A stretch of DNA of 27,214 bases from Bacillota bacterium (GCA_023416855.1 JAEZGU010000053.1:1-27214); one strand, 5' to 3'. Shown: positions 14,589 through 23,153, counted from the first letter of the stretch. Notes: a model not told the origin generated them from the sequence alone. Translations and numbers: made by a program.

Positions 14589-15509
14589 ATGAAAATAAAA
14601 TTAATGGCTGATTCAACATGTGATTTATCACAAGAAATTTTAGATCGTTACAATATTAGTTTGGCTCCACTTGTTATAACAATTGAGAACAAGGAATACA
14701 AAGATCGTATTGATATTTCCAATGATGAATTTTATAAAAACTTAATGACATTCAAATCACACCCAACAACTTCTATGCCAAGTCCGGAATCTTATATTGC
14801 CTGCATACAAGAAGCGGTTAATCAAGGTTTCGAGAAAATACTTTGCATTTGTATGTCAAGTGGAACAAGTGGATCATATCAAGGTGCAATACTGGCAAAA
14901 GAATTATATTATGAGCAAAATCCCGAATCAAAAATTCAATTTGAAGTAATAGATTCTGTTTCTATGAGTCACGGAAGCGGATGGCTTATTATGAAATGTG
15001 CCATGCTCATTGAAAAAGGCTACACATTTGAAGAACTTATAGAATACTGTCAAACAATAAAATATAGAATCAAGCATTATTTATCAGTAGACGATTTGGA
15101 TAATTTAATACGTAGTGGAAGACTATCAAATACAAGTGGTGTAATTGGCAAATTATTAAATGTAAAACCTATTATGTCAATGAAAAATACAAAAGGTGCT
15201 GTTGTTGCTAAAAAACGTGGAATAAGGCAAGTGTATAATTATTATATTGAAGAATTTCTAAATCGGGTAGATTACGAACATACTAATTTTGTTATTATTG
15301 GATATACTTCTGATATAAATAAAGCTGAAAATTTGAAAACAATGTTAATTGAAGCTGAATTTAAAGGCGATATATATATAATGCAAATGGGAGTAGCTGT
15401 CGGTACCCATGTTGGTTTGGGCGGACTTTCCATGTTTTTCGTAGAAAAGCCACATAATGACTTCATACATCATGTAAAAGAGAAAATCAAGAGCCATATT
15501 AATAAATAG
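14589..15509 (+). CDS. DegV family fatty-acid-binding protein
   Basis: A 306-residue protein with the DegV fold. Typical features: KLMADSTCDLSQEI at the N-terminus, SHPTTSMPSPESY, the SSGTSGSYQGA loop that contacts the fatty-acid carboxylate, LDNLIRSGRLSNTSG, and HVGLGGLSMFF near the end. DegV proteins (FakB) bind a fatty acid and present it to the kinase FakA for phosphorylation and use in phospholipid synthesis. No FakA is present here, which is usual for extra DegV paralogues. The start is the ATG at 14589, six bases after GGAG; the in-frame TTG at 14577 would overlap this site. It is a single-gene unit with its own promoter and terminator. Confidence 0.93.
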   Translation: MKIKLMADSTCDLSQEILDRYNISLAPLVITIENKEYKDRIDISNDEFYKNLMTFKSHPTTSMPSPESYIACIQEAVNQGFEKILCICMSSGTSGSYQGAILAKELYYEQNPESKIQFEVIDSVSMSHGSGWLIMKCAMLIEKGYTFEELIEYCQTIKYRIKHYLSVDDLDNLIRSGRLSNTSGVIGKLLNVKPIMSMKNTKGAVVAKKRGIRQVYNYYIEEFLNRVDYEHTNFVIIGYTSDINKAENLKTMLIEAEFKGDIYIMQMGVAVGTHVGLGGLSMFFVEKPHNDFIHHVKEKIKSHINK

Positions 15510-15520
15510 CATTTAATCAT

Positions 15521-15563
15521 AGGACAGACTTTAATTTAATTTTAAAATCTGTCCTTTTATTAT
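15521..15563 (+). terminator. Rho-independent terminator of the DegV gene
   Basis: AGGACAGA (15521-15528) pairs with TCTGTCCT (15548-15555), the loop can extend pairing with TTTTAAAA-like bases, and TTTTATTATT follows. Confidence 0.75.
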
Positions 15564-15604
15564 TAATCAAATCAATAATATTTTTTATTTTTCCAAATAA
15601 TGTA

Positions 15605-15633
15605 TTGTCAATTATTTAGCATTGTTATATATT
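15605..15633 (+). promoter_or_regulatory. Promoter of the flavodoxin/FMN-binding unit
   Basis: TTGTCA (15605-15610) and TATATT (15628-15633) are separated by 17 bp. Immediately downstream, AATTATC and GATAATT form a 7-bp inverted repeat with a 12-bp spacer (15636-15661), around the expected transcription start; this could be an operator, though AT-rich chance is possible. The ribosome binding site AGGAGGA precedes the first ATG. Confidence 0.5.
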
Positions 15634-15681
15634 GTAATTATCAATATTATGAACGATAATTTTTTAATATAGGAGGATATC

Positions 15682-16164
15682 ATGAAAATTGGAATATTAA
15701 TTCATTCCAAAACAGGAAACACATTAAACGTAGCTGAAAAAATTATGACAAAACTTAAAGCTGATGGTTATTTAACGTCAATTGAACAAATAACAGCAGC
15801 TAATGACGATGAAGCAGATATAAATAAAATACAGTTAACAAATTCACCTAATATCAATGATTATGACATTATAATATTGGGGGGACCGGTACGTGGATTT
15901 TCGCTTTCTCCAGTATTACAAGCATATCTAACAAAATGCGAATCATTACAAGGAAAAAAAATCAATTGCTATGTTACACAATTCTTCCCGTATCCGTGGA
16001 TGGGAGGAAATAGAGCTATAGCACAAATGAAAGAATTGTGCGAATCAAAAAACGCTAAAGTTATGAATACTTCAATTGTAAATATGAAAAACAAAAATCG
16101 TGATAAAATGATTGTTGATACAGTTGAGAAATTAAGCTGTATTGATTCAGCTGTGGTACTGTAA
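15682..16164 (+). CDS. Flavodoxin family protein
   Basis: A 160-residue single-domain flavodoxin-like protein. The FMN phosphate-binding loop is HSKTGNT (residues 8-14), and the second FMN-contacting region is IILGGPVRGFSLSP (near residues 69-82). YVTQFFPYPWMGGNRAI forms the third loop. Such proteins hold FMN non-covalently and either shuttle electrons or act as NAD(P)H:quinone oxidoreductases. It is the first gene of a three-gene flavin unit and its stop codon is followed directly by the ATG of the membrane FMN-binding protein, so translation is coupled. Confidence 0.88.
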   Translation: MKIGILIHSKTGNTLNVAEKIMTKLKADGYLTSIEQITAANDDEADINKIQLTNSPNINDYDIIILGGPVRGFSLSPVLQAYLTKCESLQGKKINCYVTQFFPYPWMGGNRAIAQMKELCESKNAKVMNTSIVNMKNKNRDKMIVDTVEKLSCIDSAVVL

Positions 16165-16578
16165 ATGAAAGAAAGCGATTTGAAATTGAGAAAGAGTCGT
16201 TTTTCATTATTAAGAAGTGTTCTTATTGTAATTGTGTTAATAATTTTTGTTATGATTGGTGCTTTTATAAAGGCACAATCAAATTTAAAAAAACTTGCCA
16301 GTATTGAGATATCCGATGTTAATTTATCTGAGATAGAAGATGGTTACTACGAAGGAAGCTACAATGTATTTCCCATCAGTGTTGACGTTAGTGTGTTTGT
16401 GAAGAATCATGAATTAAAAGACATTAGAATTATCAAACACGATAACGGACAGGGTAGCTCTGCAGAAAAAATAACCGAACTAATATTAAAGTCACAATCA
16501 CTAAATGTGGATATTATATCAGGTGCTACCTATAGCAGTAAAGTAATAATTAAAGCAGTTGAAAATGCATTGGAATAG
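16165..16578 (+). CDS. Membrane-anchored FMN-binding domain protein (covalently flavinylated)
   Basis: A 137-residue protein with a basic N-terminus, one membrane helix (about residues 16-35) and an outward-facing FMN-binding domain related to RnfG/NqrC. The motif D116-x-x-S-G-A-T122 is the target of the flavin transferase ApbE, which attaches FMN by a phosphoester bond to the last threonine. No ApbE gene is in the window. The protein is likely to accept or pass electrons at the outer membrane face, as in flavin-based extracytoplasmic electron transfer systems. It starts directly after the flavodoxin stop codon and has no clear ribosome binding site of its own, which supports translational coupling. 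Confidence 0.88.
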   Translation: MKESDLKLRKSRFSLLRSVLIVIVLIIFVMIGAFIKAQSNLKKLASIEISDVNLSEIEDGYYEGSYNVFPISVDVSVFVKNHELKDIRIIKHDNGQGSSAEKITELILKSQSLNVDIISGATYSSKVIIKAVENALE

Positions 16579-16586
16579 GAGAAAAA

Positions 16587-17042
16587 ATGAAACCATTAAT
16601 TATTTATTACTCTAAATATAATAACAACACTGAAAAAATAGCAAAAGTATTTGCAGATAAAACAAAGGCAGATTTAATTAATTTAAATAACTCTAAAGAT
16701 ATTAATATTGATATTGAGAAATATAGCATAATAGGATTTGGCTCCGGAATTTACAATGAAGATATATCTCCTTCAATATACAATTTAGTAGAAGAATTAA
16801 ATTTATATGGAAAAAGCGTCTTTGTATTTTCAACAAGCTGTGTTGGTTTTAAATTCTATAATAAAAAACTAATAAAAAAATTAGCTTCTAAAGGAGCAGT
16901 ATGTAAAGGTAGCTTTGCATGCAAGGGAAGTTTTGTTTATAAAGATAATAAAATATTTGAGTTTTTTAGCAAACGCTCAATTGGTCATCCTAATGATGAG
17001 GATATAAATAGAGCAATAGCCTTTATTGAAACTGTTACATAA
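16587..17042 (+). CDS. Flavodoxin domain protein (second)
   Basis: A 151-residue protein. YSKYNNNTEKIA (residues 8-19) is the FMN phosphate loop with the T/S-x-T-G-N-T pattern altered to K-Y-N-N-N-T, and IIGFGSGIYNEDISPSI is the second FMN loop. Cysteines around VFSTSCVGF and KGAVCKGSFACKGSF match a group of flavodoxin-like proteins in anaerobes. It starts 8 bp after the FMN-binding gene, with AGGAG overlapping the end of that gene. The trio is followed by a terminator. The pairing of two different flavodoxins with one flavinylated membrane protein suggests a short electron chain, but donor and acceptor are unknown. Confidence 0.85.
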   Translation: MKPLIIYYSKYNNNTEKIAKVFADKTKADLINLNNSKDINIDIEKYSIIGFGSGIYNEDISPSIYNLVEELNLYGKSVFVFSTSCVGFKFYNKKLIKKLASKGAVCKGSFACKGSFVYKDNKIFEFFSKRSIGHPNDEDINRAIAFIETVT

Positions 17043-17056
17043 AAACAATAAATTAT

Positions 17057-17085
17057 AAAACCTCAGTTTTTGAACTGAGGTTTTT
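17057..17085. terminator. Bidirectional rho-independent terminator
   Basis: AAAACCTCAGTT pairs with AACTGAGGTTTT around a 4-base loop, with A- and T-runs on the two sides. It lies between the converging flavodoxin unit and DUF4256 gene and can serve both. Confidence 0.85.
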
Positions 17086-17094
17086 ATATGTAAC

Positions 17095-17652
17095 TTATAC
17101 CTTTAAAACTCCTCGGAAACCTCTTGCACCATAGTAAGATTCAGCTCCATTATGGTACACGAATACAGTATCATAACGACGATCACAGAAAATTGCTCCT
17201 CCAAGTTTTCTAATCTTCTCAGGTGTTTTTACCCAGCTTGACGTTTTTAAATCGAAGCTTCCAAGTGTCTGAAGATAACGATATTGTTCTTCAGTTAAAA
17301 TCTCAATATTCATATCTGTCGCCATATCTACAGCACTATTTTCCGGTTTATGTGCTTTTCTTGAATTTAGTGCTTCTCTATCATAACAAACATTTCTGCG
17401 TTCTTTAGGGCTTTCGGCTGAGCAATCATAAAAAATGTACTCATTAGTATTTGAATCATAACAAACAACATCAGGTTCACCACCGGTTCTCTCCATTTCA
17501 TAGAGAGACCACAATTTTTCATTATTAGTTAATAATTTTTCTTGAACTTTAAACCATTCAATATTGCTATGGCGGTTCATATTATTTTCAAAACGCTCCT
17601 TCAATATACTTAATAGTTCTTCACGTTGTTTTACTAACAAATCTTTTGACAT
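17095..17652 (-). CDS. DUF4256 family protein
   Basis: A 185-residue soluble protein matching the DUF4256 family, which I recall as highly conserved (GGEPDVVCYD, YIFYDCSAESP, SSWVKTP, RKLGGAIFCDRRYDTVFVYHNGAESYYGARGFRG). The stretch EPDVV, about 12 residues, then FYDCS recalls the PD-(D/E)xK nuclease core with the lysine replaced, but this is speculative. The family usually occurs alone and has no known function. The start at 17652 has a GGAGGTG site. It lies 41 bp after the STAND-TPR gene on the same strand, so may be co-transcribed with it, although a functional link is unproven. Confidence 0.88.
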   Translation of the reverse strand: MSKDLLVKQREELLSILKERFENNMNRHSNIEWFKVQEKLLTNNEKLWSLYEMERTGGEPDVVCYDSNTNEYIFYDCSAESPKERRNVCYDREALNSRKAHKPENSAVDMATDMNIEILTEEQYRYLQTLGSFDLKTSSWVKTPEKIRKLGGAIFCDRRYDTVFVYHNGAESYYGARGFRGVLKV

Positions 17653-17693
17653 TTTACACCTCCATATTTATAAATATGTTTACCGATTTTTTC

Positions 17694-20360
17694 TTAATTC
17701 CATGACACTTTTTTCTTTATTCTTAGTGTTTTTTTATTCTTATCAAACATACTGTTAATTTTAGATAAATTATTCATTGCCCTTATTGTAAAAGGATGAT
17801 TTTCTCCTAATACTTTTTTTCTTAATTCTAACACCTTTTTCGCTAGCTCCAATGCTTCTTCATACTTACCAATATTTTTATAGATTACTACTAAGTTGTT
17901 CATAGATGATAGAGTTTTAGGGTGTTCTTCTCCTAATATCCGCTGTCTTAAATATAGCACCTTCTCTGATAGCTGTAATGCTTCTTCATAACTTCCGATT
18001 TTATTATATATGTTGGATAAGTTATTCATAACGCTTATAGTATCAGGATGTTCTTCCCCTAATATACTCTGCATTAAATTTAACACTTTTGTTGTTATTT
18101 TTAAAGCTTCTTCATTTTTACCAATTACTATATAATTATTAGATAAATTACTCATTAATTTTATTGTAGAAGGATGCTCCTCACCTAATATTCTTTGAAC
18201 TAAATCTAAAATTTTTATTGTTATCTCTAATGCTTCATTAGACTTGCCAATTTCTTTATATAGCAAAGATAAATTGTTCATCTCACTTATTGTAGTAAGA
18301 TGTTCTTCTCCTAATGTTTTTTGACTTATGTTTAATACCTTATTGGTTAATTCTAATGACATTTCATATTTGCCTAAAAGTCTATAAAGCACCGCTAAAT
18401 TACTCATTGCACTTAAAGTATCTTGATGCTCTTGTCCTAATAATTGTTCCCTTATGCTTAATACTTCTGTTGTTAACTCTAATGATTTTTCATATTTTCC
18501 TAACTTATTATATACTTTTGATAGTAAATGTAATGCTTCAATTGTTTCAGGATGAGCTTGTCCTAACAATCTACTGCCTATACTTAAAGCTTTTTCTGAA
18601 ATATTTAATGCTTCATTATATTTTCCTGTCGTTACAGTGATTTTTGATAATATATTCATCACGCGAACTATATCCTCATGCTCTTCCCCAACTAATTTTT
18701 TATAGCTCTCATATGCGGTCTCACAAATATTGAGTGCTTCTCTATATTTTCCGGACTTTTCTAAAACTATTGAATAATCGACATTTACTTTAGCAGTCTC
18801 TAAGCTGTACCCAAATTTTCCGCATGAGAATTCTGCAATGATACAATGTATATTGCTCAACTCTTTAAACTGAAAGCTATTTTTTAATTCATCATAGAAA
18901 CTCAAATATACACTATTATAAAAATCTTTAAAGTCTTCTGCACTATTAATTAAAATTAGCTTATAATTTATATATCTTTTCAATAGTGTTATATATTCGC
19001 TGTTTGTTGAATTAATTTTGCTTAGTTCATTGCGTAAATACAACTCCATTTGTTCATATGTTCTGTCACTTATCATTTTAGGACAAGCTTTGTTTAATAC
19101 TTCTTTTATAGTTTGGTGCATTACATAATTTATATCATCTTCTGTAGAAATAAAAGAATACCCTTTGATTTTCTCAACTGCGCTATATGATATTCCATGA
19201 ATTATATTTTTTGACAATTCTAAAAGTAAATCCTCGTTCCATTCATCAATACATGATAACATGTAAATTAGATCTTTTTTACTATCATCCATATATCTAA
19301 CAAAACGTTCAATTACTTCATTTATATTTTTCCCGATTTTATCAATTGTAGGCACTGCATCTTTTTCAAGTATTTCATAAAACCTGTCAACACATAAATC
19401 CAAGTAAACTGGTGTGCCATTTGTTAATGTATAAATTTCTTTTATTAAATCCTTATCAGATATACCTGCATTATAAAGAAATTGCTCAGCGTCATTCTGA
19501 GATAAGTCGCCCAACAAATGTTGGTCTAAGGAATCTTTCCACTCTGTATTAAACTGCTCCCATTTAATCTTTTCTCTTCCTGCAATCACCCATAATACAT
19601 TTGAAACATTAGTTATTAATCCTCTTTTTTCATCTCTAATCCATTCATCGTTTTTTAATGGCTCTCCAACGCTTATAAGCTCATTTACTAACACTTCATA
19701 CGTATCAAAAAATACAACAAATGGTTCTTTGCTTCCTTTTAAATTGTTTTCTAAATCACCTGCAAAATAATAAGGCAAATTATTTAAAATTACATTGGGC
19801 TCTTCGTTTTGCAATTCATACAATTCTGTTTTTCGGCTATTCATATAATTTCTTGTATCTGCAACTAAATTATCAACAACTTTCAAAACAGTTGAATACA
19901 AACCAACAAAAGGTATAGCACCGCCCAAATCCAATAATGCGTTTAAAATAGGACTTTTAGCTGATAAACTTTTTACTTCACCTATATCTACATCTTCTCC
20001 AACTTTTTTTAAATATACATAAAGGGCTAAGTCAAAAAAGGGAAATTCAAAATTGTAATCATTTTGAAGTTTATTGCGCATACTTTTTAATACTGCTCTC
20101 GGATCATTATTTATATTAAAATCAATATAAATATATTGTGGATTTTTGACTTTTTCCTTCATTTCTGCTATTAGTTTTCCTAATAATTTAGATTTTCCTA
20201 TTCCGCCTACTCCATAATATGTAATAACCTTAATATCATTAATTGTATCAAGATTGCTCTTAAGCTTATTATATGCATTCCAAAATACACTTCGCTGTTC
20301 TTCTCTGTCTGTGAATAATCTGTTGGCCTGAGGTATATCTTTTTTACTATTCGGTTTCAT
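17694..20360 (-). CDS. STAND-type ATPase with kinesin-light-chain-like TPR array
   Basis: An 888-residue protein in two parts. The N-terminal NTPase has a P-loop GVGGIGKS (50-57), Walker B FVVFFDT with D219, an arginine after LWVIAGRE (R262) and NGTPVYLDL (314-322), equivalent to the GxP motif of NB-ARC/NACHT-type STAND proteins. An unusually hydrophobic insert lies at about 136-168, between the P-loop and Walker B. A helical linker (about 330-515) follows. Residues 516-888 form TPR units of exactly 42 residues, with the GEEHPxTIxxMNNLSxxYxx pattern of kinesin-light-chain TPRs: seven full repeats at 558-851, one weaker before and a degraded one after. There is no recognisable effector domain at either end. 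STAND proteins sense a ligand via the repeats and oligomerise; here the output is unknown. Confidence 0.88.
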   Translation of the reverse strand: MKPNSKKDIPQANRLFTDREEQRSVFWNAYNKLKSNLDTINDIKVITYYGVGGIGKSKLLGKLIAEMKEKVKNPQYIYIDFNINNDPRAVLKSMRNKLQNDYNFEFPFFDLALYVYLKKVGEDVDIGEVKSLSAKSPILNALLDLGGAIPFVGLYSTVLKVVDNLVADTRNYMNSRKTELYELQNEEPNVILNNLPYYFAGDLENNLKGSKEPFVVFFDTYEVLVNELISVGEPLKNDEWIRDEKRGLITNVSNVLWVIAGREKIKWEQFNTEWKDSLDQHLLGDLSQNDAEQFLYNAGISDKDLIKEIYTLTNGTPVYLDLCVDRFYEILEKDAVPTIDKIGKNINEVIERFVRYMDDSKKDLIYMLSCIDEWNEDLLLELSKNIIHGISYSAVEKIKGYSFISTEDDINYVMHQTIKEVLNKACPKMISDRTYEQMELYLRNELSKINSTNSEYITLLKRYINYKLILINSAEDFKDFYNSVYLSFYDELKNSFQFKELSNIHCIIAEFSCGKFGYSLETAKVNVDYSIVLEKSGKYREALNICETAYESYKKLVGEEHEDIVRVMNILSKITVTTGKYNEALNISEKALSIGSRLLGQAHPETIEALHLLSKVYNKLGKYEKSLELTTEVLSIREQLLGQEHQDTLSAMSNLAVLYRLLGKYEMSLELTNKVLNISQKTLGEEHLTTISEMNNLSLLYKEIGKSNEALEITIKILDLVQRILGEEHPSTIKLMSNLSNNYIVIGKNEEALKITTKVLNLMQSILGEEHPDTISVMNNLSNIYNKIGSYEEALQLSEKVLYLRQRILGEEHPKTLSSMNNLVVIYKNIGKYEEALELAKKVLELRKKVLGENHPFTIRAMNNLSKINSMFDKNKKTLRIKKKVSWN
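17808..18689 (-). repeat. Seven tandem 126-bp coding repeats (TPR units)
   Basis: DNA encoding residues 558-851 of the STAND protein consists of seven consecutive 126-bp units (42 codons each). Recurrent peptide GEEHP or GQEH starts each unit, spaced exactly 42 residues apart. The units have diverged at most third and many first positions, so this is a mature protein repeat and not a recent tandem duplication. Confidence 0.85.
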
Positions 20361-20381
20361 AGCTACTCTCCATAGTTAAAT

Positions 20382-21401
20382 TTATAAGCAATTAAGCTCA
20401 TACTTCATAGATCCTAATCCTATTTTTTCTGCATGTTTAAGTGTTTGTCTGCCTTTATCAAAAAGCTTGCTATCTTCATTTTTCTGAACTAAATCTAAGC
20501 AAGCGGTATCAAGTGCTACGGGATCCTTACTGGCAAGAACACCTATGTTTTCTGCAATAGGATTCATATGTGAACCATTACAATCACAATCTTTAGTGAC
20601 ATTGTGTACAAAGGTAATATAAATAATTTCCTTATCTTTCGCTGCTCCATAAGCATACTCTGCAAGCTTCTCTAAAAAATTAGAGCCGCTCCACGTATTT
20701 CTTATAGCATTTTGCGGACAAACCGCAATACAACCGGCACACCCTATACATTTATCACTGTCGATAACTGCTTTCTTAGGTGTAGTTATCGCGCTATAGT
20801 TGCATTTTTCGACACAGATACCGCAAGTTATACATTTTTTTTCATCTATTATCGGTGATATGCCTGAATGCTGTTCAAGCTTACCTCCTCTTGAGGCAAA
20901 TCCCATAGCAAGTTGTTTTAAAGCACCACCGAAACCTGCTTCTATATGGCCTTTAAAATGACTCATAACTATAAATTGTTTATAGTTTCCGTAGCCCTTA
21001 CCTATTTTGCATTTTTCTATGTAATCTTTATTTATTACTATTTCATTATATTCTGTTCCTATTTCTCCATCTGCTATTACAATAGGAATCTGTGTAAAAC
21101 CATGAGAAATTGCTGTCTTTATATGTCTTTCAGTAGTTGTTCTTGACCCCCTATACAATACGTTAGATTCAATATATACAGGAGAAACTCCCTTTTCCTT
21201 AAGATATTTTATTGTTTCATCATAACATTTTGCAGGAATAAAAGTTGTGTTTCCTTTTTCTCCAAAGTGAACTTTAATAGGCACTTTCTCTTCAAATTCA
21301 TGCATTGTCTCTGACACTATTTTTCTCAACAGTTCTACGGCATCTTTGCCAAGTTGATCATAATCACATTCTGTATTTTTTATAAAATATACTTTGCTCA
21401 C
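20382..21401 (-). CDS. DUF362 family 4Fe-4S protein
   Basis: A 339-residue protein. The N-terminal two thirds is the DUF362 domain (for example KVHFGEKGNTTFIP and SHFKGHIEAGFGGALKQLAMG). A two-cluster ferredoxin module follows: CITCGICVEKCN and CIGCAGCIAVCP. The last part (NIGVLASKDPVALDTACLDLV) is the usual DUF362 end. The function is not established; members occur in anaerobes and probably transfer electrons. I place the start at the GTG at 21401, preceded by GGAAGGTG at proper spacing; the ATG 15 bases upstream has no ribosome binding site, and MSKVYF is a common N-terminus in the family. The STAND gene begins 21 bp after its stop, so the two are likely in one transcript. Confidence 0.88.
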   Translation of the reverse strand: MSKVYFIKNTECDYDQLGKDAVELLRKIVSETMHEFEEKVPIKVHFGEKGNTTFIPAKCYDETIKYLKEKGVSPVYIESNVLYRGSRTTTERHIKTAISHGFTQIPIVIADGEIGTEYNEIVINKDYIEKCKIGKGYGNYKQFIVMSHFKGHIEAGFGGALKQLAMGFASRGGKLEQHSGISPIIDEKKCITCGICVEKCNYSAITTPKKAVIDSDKCIGCAGCIAVCPQNAIRNTWSGSNFLEKLAEYAYGAAKDKEIIYITFVHNVTKDCDCNGSHMNPIAENIGVLASKDPVALDTACLDLVQKNEDSKLFDKGRQTLKHAEKIGLGSMKYELNCL

Positions 21402-21485
21402 ATTAGCACCTTCCATACTGTTTTATTTCAAACACTATTATACCCTTACTGAATAAGTTATACCATAGTAATTTTAATTAAAACT

Positions 21486-21510
21486 AAAAAGCAGCCCTTA
21501 ATAGGGCTGC
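21486..21510 (-). terminator. Rho-independent terminator of the SLH/BsuPI protein gene
   Basis: GCAGCCCT pairs with AGGGCTGC around TAAT, followed on the minus strand by TTTTTAGTTT. It lies 25 bp past the stop codon at 21535 and insulates the DUF362 gene. Confidence 0.8.
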
Positions 21511-21534
21511 AAATCATCAAGATAAATGTTAATA

Positions 21535-23034
21535 TTAAATAGTCCATTGATTGTGAATTATTCCAACCAACTTCCAATTACCGTCATATTCTTCAAATAC
21601 TAATCTTAAACTTTGCCAATCAAGTCCTTCATATTCAGGATTAATTTCAGGTAGATAATATTCAACTATAATAGAATTTTTGTATACGTCAAATTGATTT
21701 TCTACCGAATTTCCACTACTTAGAACCTTATTGTAACCAACCTTGTCTGTACTGATGAAATCTTCTGTATATATAAACTTCTCATAATATTGACTTGGAG
21801 TTAATTTTATTTCTTCTCCAATACCATCATAGCTTCCCCAAATATATGAATTTTCATCTTCAAAGAATAATTTCATATTTTCTTTACTCATAACCACATC
21901 ATTTTCTATTGAAACTGTTGTATAAGGAGTAAATCTGACACCTTTTACTGGGTGCACATAATCAGCAATTTTATCTGCATCTTTATTTTTTAATGCTTCT
22001 AATAAATCATTTGCTGTATTTTTTATAATTTCTTTAGCAGCATCAGATTCAATAGTACCTTCTCTTAATGTGAATGTAAGAACTGTCTTAAGCTGTTCTT
22101 CTTCAATTTTCTCATCTTCTTCAGTTATAACCAATATTTCTATTTCGGCTTTGTATTTACCGGCATTTACTTTTTTCCCGTCTTTATCAGTCATATTCCA
22201 CTCATCTTGCCACTTTAATGATTCTCCCGGTTCAAGGGTTTTATATAATAGAGCTAAAGTAAAAGCTTTACCGTCTGAAAATTTATATACTTCTTCACCC
22301 TCATCATTTGTAATTGTTAATTCAAATTGCTGTCCGGAGCCCATCATTAACTGTTGCTGTTTTGTAAAATGACTCATTAATTCAAAATCAAATACTACTT
22401 TATCATCCTTAATTTCATATCTGCCTTTAGTTTCATATTTACCTTTAACTATTGGTTGTGTATCTTGGTTTTGCTCTTTTTCTATAGCGTCTTTTGTATT
22501 TTTTATTAATACAGCCAACTCACCGTAAGTAACATTTGTTTTAGGATCAAATATCCCTTCTCCTCTACCTTTTGCTATATCATACATATAAGCAACGTAT
22601 ACACCGTTTAGATATTTTACATCTATATCACCGGTATCTGAATAAATTAGCATTTTTATCATTGGAATAGTGTCTAAATTCTTGTTTGATTTTTCAGCCC
22701 AAATTTTTGCTAATTCATATACTACAGTTTCTCTTACAATTACCTCTGGTGCATTTTCATAATTTTTATCAATTGTCAATTTAATAGCATTTTTAAAATC
22801 TTCGGCTGTAATATAGTCATTCAAGTTTTTATCCTTAAATATCTCTTCTATATCAAAATCAATAGATAGTTGGTCTACATATACCTCTGCCCAATGTTTA
22901 AATATATAATTAATTGGAGTTATTTTAGTTTCTAATGCTGTAGGTATATTTATGTTTTGAGCAAAAACAGGAACAGCAATAACTGAACTTACAGCTAAAG
23001 TTAATGCAAAGTTTTTTATTAGTTTATTTTTCAT
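21535..23034 (-). CDS. Secreted protein with SLH-like and BsuPI-like domains
   Basis: A 499-residue exported protein. The N-terminus is a Sec signal peptide (about 1-25; VFAQ cleavage site). Residues about 75-180 resemble S-layer homology repeats (AEDFKNAIK, RGEGIFDPKTNVTYGELAVLI), which would attach it to cell-wall secondary polymer. Residues about 210-302 resemble the BsuPI domain (ITNDEGEEVYKFSDGKAFT, LEPGESLKWQDEWN, AGKYKAEIEI). The C-terminal third (HPVKGVRFTPY, WGSYDGIGEEIKLTPSQYY, YNKVLSS, DGNWKLVGIIHNQW) is a conserved Bacillota extracytoplasmic domain without a name I know. The combination suggests a cell-surface protein; activity is unknown. The SLH units are weak and the conserved ITRAE-type motif is only approximate. 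Confidence 0.75.
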   Translation of the reverse strand: MKNKLIKNFALTLAVSSVIAVPVFAQNINIPTALETKITPINYIFKHWAEVYVDQLSIDFDIEEIFKDKNLNDYITAEDFKNAIKLTIDKNYENAPEVIVRETVVYELAKIWAEKSNKNLDTIPMIKMLIYSDTGDIDVKYLNGVYVAYMYDIAKGRGEGIFDPKTNVTYGELAVLIKNTKDAIEKEQNQDTQPIVKGKYETKGRYEIKDDKVVFDFELMSHFTKQQQLMMGSGQQFELTITNDEGEEVYKFSDGKAFTLALLYKTLEPGESLKWQDEWNMTDKDGKKVNAGKYKAEIEILVITEEDEKIEEEQLKTVLTFTLREGTIESDAAKEIIKNTANDLLEALKNKDADKIADYVHPVKGVRFTPYTTVSIENDVVMSKENMKLFFEDENSYIWGSYDGIGEEIKLTPSQYYEKFIYTEDFISTDKVGYNKVLSSGNSVENQFDVYKNSIIVEYYLPEINPEYEGLDWQSLRLVFEEYDGNWKLVGIIHNQWTI

Positions 23035-23153
23035 TTTTCACCTCTTAAAAAAGTTTTATTGTCTATAATTAAGACGTTATGAAGCTATTTTTGTTCCAAT
23101 TCTTATCAGGTAAAAATAACCAATAAAATATTTATCCATTAAGAAGGATTTTA

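Noticed and set aside
18314..18640. A 108-codon plus-strand frame opposite the TPR array
   Set aside because: Its Leu/Ile-rich composition is what antisense TPR codons give; no independent evidence of coding.
17808..18689. Regular 126-bp repeats that could suggest a CRISPR-like or minisatellite array
   Set aside because: The period is 42 codons in frame, units are diverged, there are no spacers, and they encode TPR helices.
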